The position numbers were made by a program, and so were the translations under genes. A DNA stretch of 64,000 bases, taken from contig NZ_JARXIC010000007.1 in assembly GCF_031127905.1 (NCBI RefSeq), positions 115,780 through 179,779 on the forward strand. Direction: 5' to 3'. This document shows positions 57,500-64,000 of the stretch, in pieces (position 1 is the first letter of the stretch; each line of letters begins with the position of its first letter). The stretch comes from Thalassobacterium sedimentorum (GTDB lineage: Bacteria; Verrucomicrobiota; Verrucomicrobiia; Opitutales; Coraliomargaritaceae). The notes under the pieces were generated by a model that was given only the letters and a program-made list of their open reading frames with translations, ran no database searches and was not told where the DNA came from.

Positions 57500-58267
57500 C
57501 TAAACGCCCCGATTCCAAGCAACGCAATCCGAGTAACGAATCTGCGTACCTCCAAACAAATCCAATGCACTACCAATCGTCAGGTCGACTTTCCCACGAC
57601 TCAAACAGTTCACTCGTTCAAGGTCTTCATAGCAGTTCGCCCCTCCAGCATAGGTGACTGGAATTGGACTGTACTTGCCCAAGAACTCAACCAAGTGCGC
57701 ATCCACCCCCTCGCACTTGCCTTCCACATCGGCAGCGTGCACCAAAAACTCGTCACAAGAACTCGCCAACTCAACAATTGTCGCCACATCCACATTCAAA
57801 TCAGTCGGCGTTTGCCAGCGATTCATCGCCACCACCCAACCATTTTCCTGGCCCCGACAACTCAGATCCAGTACGAGACGCTCTTTTCCAACTTCATCAA
57901 CCAAGCGATTCAACCGCTCCGGCAAGAAGTGCCCCTCCGCATCGAATAACCATGAAGTGACGATTATATGGCTCGCGCCCGCGGTCAGCCAATCAGCGGC
58001 ATTATCTGCCTGAATGCCACCGCCGACCTGCAATCCTCCAGGGTAAGCGCCAAGTGCCTCACGCGCGGCCGCATCGTTACCAGGCCCCAACTTAATTACA
58101 TGCCCTCCCGTCAGCGCATCCTGTCGATACATCCTAGCATAATAGCCTGCCGGCTGCTCACTCTCAAAATTCGTCAGCAGCTCTCGCTCGTCCGCACTCA
58201 GACTGCCACCTACAATTTGTTTCACACGTCCGTTGTGCAGGTCGATACAGGGCCGAAATTTCGTCAT
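57500..58267 (-). CDS. hisA: HisA-type ProFAR isomerase, eukaryotic (HIS6) type
   Basis: 255-aa TIM barrel catalysing the fourth step of histidine synthesis. The opening FRPCIDLHNGRVKQIVGGSL and the motifs HVIKLGPGNDAAAREALGA, GGLQVGGGIQADNAADWLTA, HIIVTSWLF, RLVLDLSCRGQENGWVVAMN, FLVHAADVEGKCEGVD, PVTYAGGANCYEDLERVN and VDLTIGSALDLFGG follow the yeast HIS6 form, including the catalytic Asp at CIDLH and the long catalytic region GxENGWVVAMNRWQT in place of the bacterial TDI-R-DG pattern. The canonical bacterial HisA differs clearly here. No other his genes are adjacent. Confidence 0.92.
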   Translation of the reverse strand: MTKFRPCIDLHNGRVKQIVGGSLSADERELLTNFESEQPAGYYARMYRQDALTGGHVIKLGPGNDAAAREALGAYPGGLQVGGGIQADNAADWLTAGASHIIVTSWLFDAEGHFLPERLNRLVDEVGKERLVLDLSCRGQENGWVVAMNRWQTPTDLNVDVATIVELASSCDEFLVHAADVEGKCEGVDAHLVEFLGKYSPIPVTYAGGANCYEDLERVNCLSRGKVDLTIGSALDLFGGTQIRYSDCVAWNRGV

Positions 58268-58432
58268 ACAGGCCAGACAAACCCAATGAGTTTCCAGTGA
58301 AAAGCTAAATCATTCGCTATAGTTCCGTAAAAGAGTCCGCATATAGCCAAGAATAGGGAAAAAGCTTGAAAGCGTGTAGAAACGAAATACGGTAAAAGAC
58401 TCAATTATCTATTTTCTAAACGAAACTCCGCT

Positions 58433-59260
58433 ATGAAGACTCTGCGAATCCCATTTACTATTCTATGCGTGCTCGCGATTAGTGCGCTCTCAGCCAACGC
58501 TGCTCAACTAGCAACCGCCAAGGTGCTCGAAGTAATGGGCACTGTCACAAAATACGCTGCCAACGGCGGAAAGGGGCCACTTAAGGCGGGTGATATTCTG
58601 ACTCAGGGCGATGAAATCAGTGCATCCGCCCTCAGTTCTGCCAAATTAGTATTTTCAAACGGCTCCGAGCTGACAATTGAAGAAAATACTAGCGTGGACA
58701 TCACCAAGCTAGAACAAGCCTCCTTCAGCAGCAGCCAAAGTTACGAGCAATTGCAAGCGGACCCCAGCAAATCACAAACTCTGCTCAACCTGAACTACGG
58801 CAAACTAAATGGTCATGTTAAAAAGCTACAATCCGGCTCGACTTTCATGGTTGAGACCCAATTGGGCACGGCAGCGATTCGTGGCACACAATTCTCAGTA
58901 GAACTTCGCTACAACGCAACACGTGGTGAATTCGAGCTCACAGTGAACAACTTCGACGGACTCGTTGACATCATCTCACAATTTGGCGGCAAGATTGACT
59001 TCAGCGGCAAACAAGCAGTCGACGTCGGCTATGACAACAACTCAGGCCAAGAAACCTCCCCAATCCCTGCGCAACGCAAAATCACCATTCGCATCTCACG
59101 CGGCGACCCTGCCTTCGACGCGCTCTTCAGCTTGGTCAAGAACTACATTCCAACTGAGCAAACTCCGGGCTGGATTCAGTTACCTGCACCCGAAATCACA
59201 CCCGAGGATCCGGGCGTCACTATCGTCAGCCCTGAAGATCAAAACGTCGCAATTGATTAA
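58433..59260 (+). CDS. Secreted FecR-domain protein
   Basis: 275-aa exported protein. Signal peptide MKTLRIPFTILCVLAISALS (cleaved near ANA-AQ). FecR domain (about 30-190): VLEVMGTVTKYAANGGKGPL, LKAGDILTQGDEISASALSS, KLVFSNGSELTIEENTSVDI, and the ending VETQLGTAAIRGTQFSVELR. FecR domains usually bind or signal; here there is no ECF sigma factor gene beside it, and the protein has no membrane anchor, so a simple FecI/FecR role is unlikely. The C-terminal Pro/Glu/Asp-rich tail (TPEDPGVTIV...) is low complexity. A terminator follows. Confidence 0.87.
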   Translation: MKTLRIPFTILCVLAISALSANAAQLATAKVLEVMGTVTKYAANGGKGPLKAGDILTQGDEISASALSSAKLVFSNGSELTIEENTSVDITKLEQASFSSSQSYEQLQADPSKSQTLLNLNYGKLNGHVKKLQSGSTFMVETQLGTAAIRGTQFSVELRYNATRGEFELTVNNFDGLVDIISQFGGKIDFSGKQAVDVGYDNNSGQETSPIPAQRKITIRISRGDPAFDALFSLVKNYIPTEQTPGWIQLPAPEITPEDPGVTIVSPEDQNVAID

Positions 59261-59310
59261 TCATCCAGCAGTAACATCAGCGCGATCTAGCAGCTAATAT
59301 ACATTTATCT

Positions 59311-59338
59311 AAAGCCCCGGTTATCCCGGGGCTTTTTT
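59311..59338 (+). terminator. Rho-independent terminator of the FecR-domain gene
   Basis: Stem aaagccccgg / ccggggcttt with loop ttatc-like and six Ts. It lies 50 nt after the stop and 13 nt before the next start codon. Confidence 0.88.
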
Positions 59339-59350
59339 ATTGATCCTCCC

Positions 59351-60223
59351 ATGCAATACTTAGCGATCGTCTCACTCATTTGGGCTTTCTCTTTCGGCCT
59401 CATCGGCAAATATTTACCCGGCGTAGATCCCTTCTATATAGCTGCCCTACGCCTCGGCATCGCGGGGCTGGTCTTCTTGCCATTTTTAAGACTCAGCAAG
59501 GTCCCCCCAGGCAGCCAGCTAAAGCTAATCGGCTGCGGGGCCGTCCAATTCGGCATCATGTACGTCAGCTACATGGCTGCATTCCAATTCATCCCTGCCC
59601 AATCACACTTGGTCGCCCTATTTTCAATCCTCACACCACTCTACGTGGTGCTGATCAACGATTTGCGGCAGTGCCAATTTCATCGAAAATACCTTTATGC
59701 CGCCCTACTCGCAATCGCAGGAGCGGCCACAATCAAAGCCAAGGCTGGCTCAATGGACTCACTGTGGATCGCTTTTGGACTCATGCAGGTCGCAGGCGTG
59801 GCCTTCGGATTCGGACAAGTCTATTACCGCGACTGGAAACGAAGCCATCCCGCAACAAAGGATCACCAAGTATTCGCCCTGCTCTACATTGGTGGCATTG
59901 CCGTCGCCACGGTCGCTTCCATCCTATGCACCAATTGGGAAAAGACACAGCTCAGCGCCCAACAAATACAAGTATTGCTCTACCTTGGGCTTGTCGCCTC
60001 AGGACTAGGATTCTTCCTATGGAACAAGGGCGCCGCCCTCTGCCGGGCGGGCACGCTCGCAGCCTTCAACAATGCTGTGGTCCCCTTGGCCATGGCCTGC
60101 TCCTTATTCATCTTCGGAGAAATCTCCGAAATCGAAGGGACAGCGCTCATACGCCTACTAATAGGCAGCGCCTGCATCGTTGGTGCAGTCTTCCTCGCAG
60201 AGAAAACCCCGCGACAATCCTAG
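59351..60223 (+). CDS. EamA-type drug/metabolite transporter
   Basis: 290-aa ten-helix permease of the DMT superfamily (two EamA repeats). Repeat 1: MQYLAIVSLIWAFSFGLIGK, PFYIAALRLGIAGLVFLPFL, VQFGIMYVSYMAAFQFIPAQ, ALFSILTPLYVVLIND. Repeat 2: LLYIGGIAVATVASILC, LLYLGLVASGLGFFLWNKGA, TLAAFNNAVVPLAMACSLFI and LIRLLIGSACIVGAVFLAEK. The substrate is unknown. A long overlapping frame in the same region (59380-60246) is a shadow. The start directly follows a terminator, so the gene needs its own promoter inside or just before that hairpin. Confidence 0.9.
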   Translation: MQYLAIVSLIWAFSFGLIGKYLPGVDPFYIAALRLGIAGLVFLPFLRLSKVPPGSQLKLIGCGAVQFGIMYVSYMAAFQFIPAQSHLVALFSILTPLYVVLINDLRQCQFHRKYLYAALLAIAGAATIKAKAGSMDSLWIAFGLMQVAGVAFGFGQVYYRDWKRSHPATKDHQVFALLYIGGIAVATVASILCTNWEKTQLSAQQIQVLLYLGLVASGLGFFLWNKGAALCRAGTLAAFNNAVVPLAMACSLFIFGEISEIEGTALIRLLIGSACIVGAVFLAEKTPRQS

Positions 60224-60306
60224 GCGGCACTTTACAAAACATATAGAGTGCGCTAATTTAACGCTTTCATTCATCAATCGAACTAACCCAATAAAAACAT
60301 ACCATA

Positions 60307-60777
60307 ATGGCACTTGCAACAGGCACGACCGCTCCCGATTTCACGCTTAAGACTAAAAACGACGAAGGTCTCGCCGACGTCACCTTGAGCGAAAACTTCG
60401 GCAAAAAGAAGACCGTCCTACTCTTCTTCCCACTGGCATTCACCAGCGTCTGCATGAAAGAAATGTGCGACGTGAGTGACAGCATCACCGCTTATAACGA
60501 CTTAAATGCAGCCGTTTATGGCATCTCCGTCGACAGTCCTTTTGCCCAAGAGCAAATGGCCAAGGTCGATGGCCTGAAATTCCCTCTACTCAGTGATTTC
60601 AACAAGGAGGTTTCAACGGCTTACGATGTATGCTACGCCGACCTGCTGGGCTTCAAGGGCGTCTCTAAGCGCTCGGCCTTCGTCATCGACGAAAAGGGGG
60701 TCATCATCTACAGCGAATCTTCCGAAGATCCACACGACCTGCCCAATTTTGATGCGATCAAAGCAGCACTCGCATAA
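60307..60777 (+). CDS. Peroxiredoxin (BCP/AhpE-like redoxin)
   Basis: 156-aa thiol peroxidase that reduces hydroperoxides. N-terminal TTAPDFTLKTKNDEGLADVT; active site FFPLAFTSVCMKEMCDVSDS with the peroxidatic Cys (first) and a second Cys four residues on; later GISVDSPFAQEQMAKVDGLK, FPLLSDFNKEVSTAYDV and KRSAFVIDEKGVIIYSES. The PLAFTxVCxxExC pattern is the AhpE/bacterioferritin-comigratory group. No reductase gene is adjacent. Likely monocistronic; a 10-bp stem (60820-60851) with a short T run follows. Confidence 0.92.
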   Translation: MALATGTTAPDFTLKTKNDEGLADVTLSENFGKKKTVLLFFPLAFTSVCMKEMCDVSDSITAYNDLNAAVYGISVDSPFAQEQMAKVDGLKFPLLSDFNKEVSTAYDVCYADLLGFKGVSKRSAFVIDEKGVIIYSESSEDPHDLPNFDAIKAALA

Positions 60778-60819
60778 GGGGCGTCTATTCGAGTAATTCA
60801 CAACCTACCCACGATTCCT

Positions 60820-60856
60820 GATCTGCAGCCCGCTCAATCGTGCTGCAGATCTTTCC
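60820..60856 (+). terminator. Possible terminator after the peroxiredoxin gene
   Basis: Stem gatctgcagc / gctgcagatc (10 bp, 12-nt loop) and a short ttt. A second hairpin (acttcggc / gccgaagt, 60886-60915) with REP-like look lies between it and acnA. Confidence 0.5.
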
Positions 60857-60947
60857 CCATCATAGTTCCGCCCATCCTCTCTAGGACTTCGGCAAACTCT
60901 ACGGCTCGCCGAAGTTATCCGTCCAAAATCGTAGTTCCTAATTCATT

Positions 60948-63767
<2,820 letters not shown>

Positions 63768-63798
63768 TACAACTTTAAACCGAATGGAAACGTTTCTT

Positions 63799-63813
63799 GT
63801 AGCTTCGGTTCTC
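63799..63813. repeat. REP family D half-element
   Basis: gtagcttcggttctc, the reverse complement of the right half of the elements at 25941-25965 and, less closely, 39566-39591. Confidence 0.5.
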
Positions 63814-63843
63814 AAAAGTAAGTGCGTGTATGCGTTGGTCATA

Positions 63844-63911
63844 CGTAGGGGCGCGACTTGTCACGCCCGCCGATCCAAAGCAGCGATCACAACGCGGGCG
63901 TGACAAGTCGC
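63844..63911. repeat. REP family C, inverted pair
   Basis: Left element cgtaggggcgcgacttgtca followed by cgcccgc (63844-63870) and right element gcgggcgtgacaagtcgc (63894-63911) face each other 23 nt apart. A copy of the left element lies inside pabB at 41735-41761. Nothing else recognised downstream to the window end. Confidence 0.85.
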
Positions 63912-64000
63912 AATGCCATTGCATAATTCAAAGTGCCCTTTCTAAGACCGTAATTAGAACTGGTTCTCTGGATTCGCTTCTTATCCTGACTTTGGGCCAA

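Noticed and set aside
59380..60246. 288-codon frame overlapping the EamA transporter gene
   Set aside because: Arg/Pro/His-rich shadow of the transporter frame on the same strand; the transporter frame has clear membrane helices and repeats.

Overview
The window looks like a chromosomal segment from a Gram-negative bacterium of the Verrucomicrobiota, most likely a marine Opitutia (Coraliomargarita/Lentimonas-like). This is inferred from gene content and not proven. Supporting traits are TonB-dependent receptors, an LptF/G permease, an alpha2-type GlyRS, a eukaryote-type HisA, a tiny AURKAIP1/COX24-type basic protein and a dense load of REP-like palindromes. The only RNA gene I can support is one CAU-anticodon tRNA.

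Layout. 1-2,758: a truncated TonB-dependent receptor (TBDR) and a 5'-truncated PhoX phosphatase remnant. 2,786-7,522: an Ada-type DNA alkyl transferase, then a cluster of VWA-domain secreted protein, histidine kinase and OmpR-type regulator. 7,919-19,077: core genes (GlyRS, QueE, DnaE, a DUF374 acyltransferase, PurT, an NtrC-type regulator and a His-rich exported cyclophilin). 19,136-29,379: a block of seven genes on the minus strand built from circularly permuted ATP-grasp enzymes, alpha-E proteins, three transglutaminase-like proteins and a DUF2126 protein. This is two versions of a widespread but functionally unresolved amide-bond-chemistry system, placed head to tail.

29,593-39,384 is a defence region. 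A type IV AbiE toxin-antitoxin pair sits between a tRNA gene and a 29-nt partial copy of that tRNA, which marks the ends of an integrated element. Two perfect 49-nt palindromes with a shared core lie just upstream of abiEi. On the other side of the tRNA is a complete four-gene Wadjet (JetABCD) anti-plasmid system whose genes overlap by 4 nt each.

39,818-48,534: a 31-aa ribosome-associated-type protein, folate genes pabC/pabB (pabB carries a REP-like palindrome inside its reading frame), an LptF/G permease, a REP-associated tyrosine transposase (RAYT) flanked by its own REP elements, pyrE, an FMN reductase, a DUF1853 protein, Fpg, a DUF3817 protein and a DUF2959 lipoprotein. 48,740-51,898: a TBDR and a PepSY membrane protein, probably for iron uptake. 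51,899-52,770: a duplicated non-coding segment. 52,771-63,767: pyruvate carboxylase, an AI-2E-type transporter, HisA, a FecR-domain protein, an EamA transporter, a peroxiredoxin and aconitase. The window ends in REP-like repeats.

The best candidates for less-described biology are the double ATP-grasp/alpha-E/transglutaminase block, the twin covarying palindromes before abiE, and the way REP elements enter coding sequence (pabB) and supply stop codons (RAYT and DUF3817 genes).
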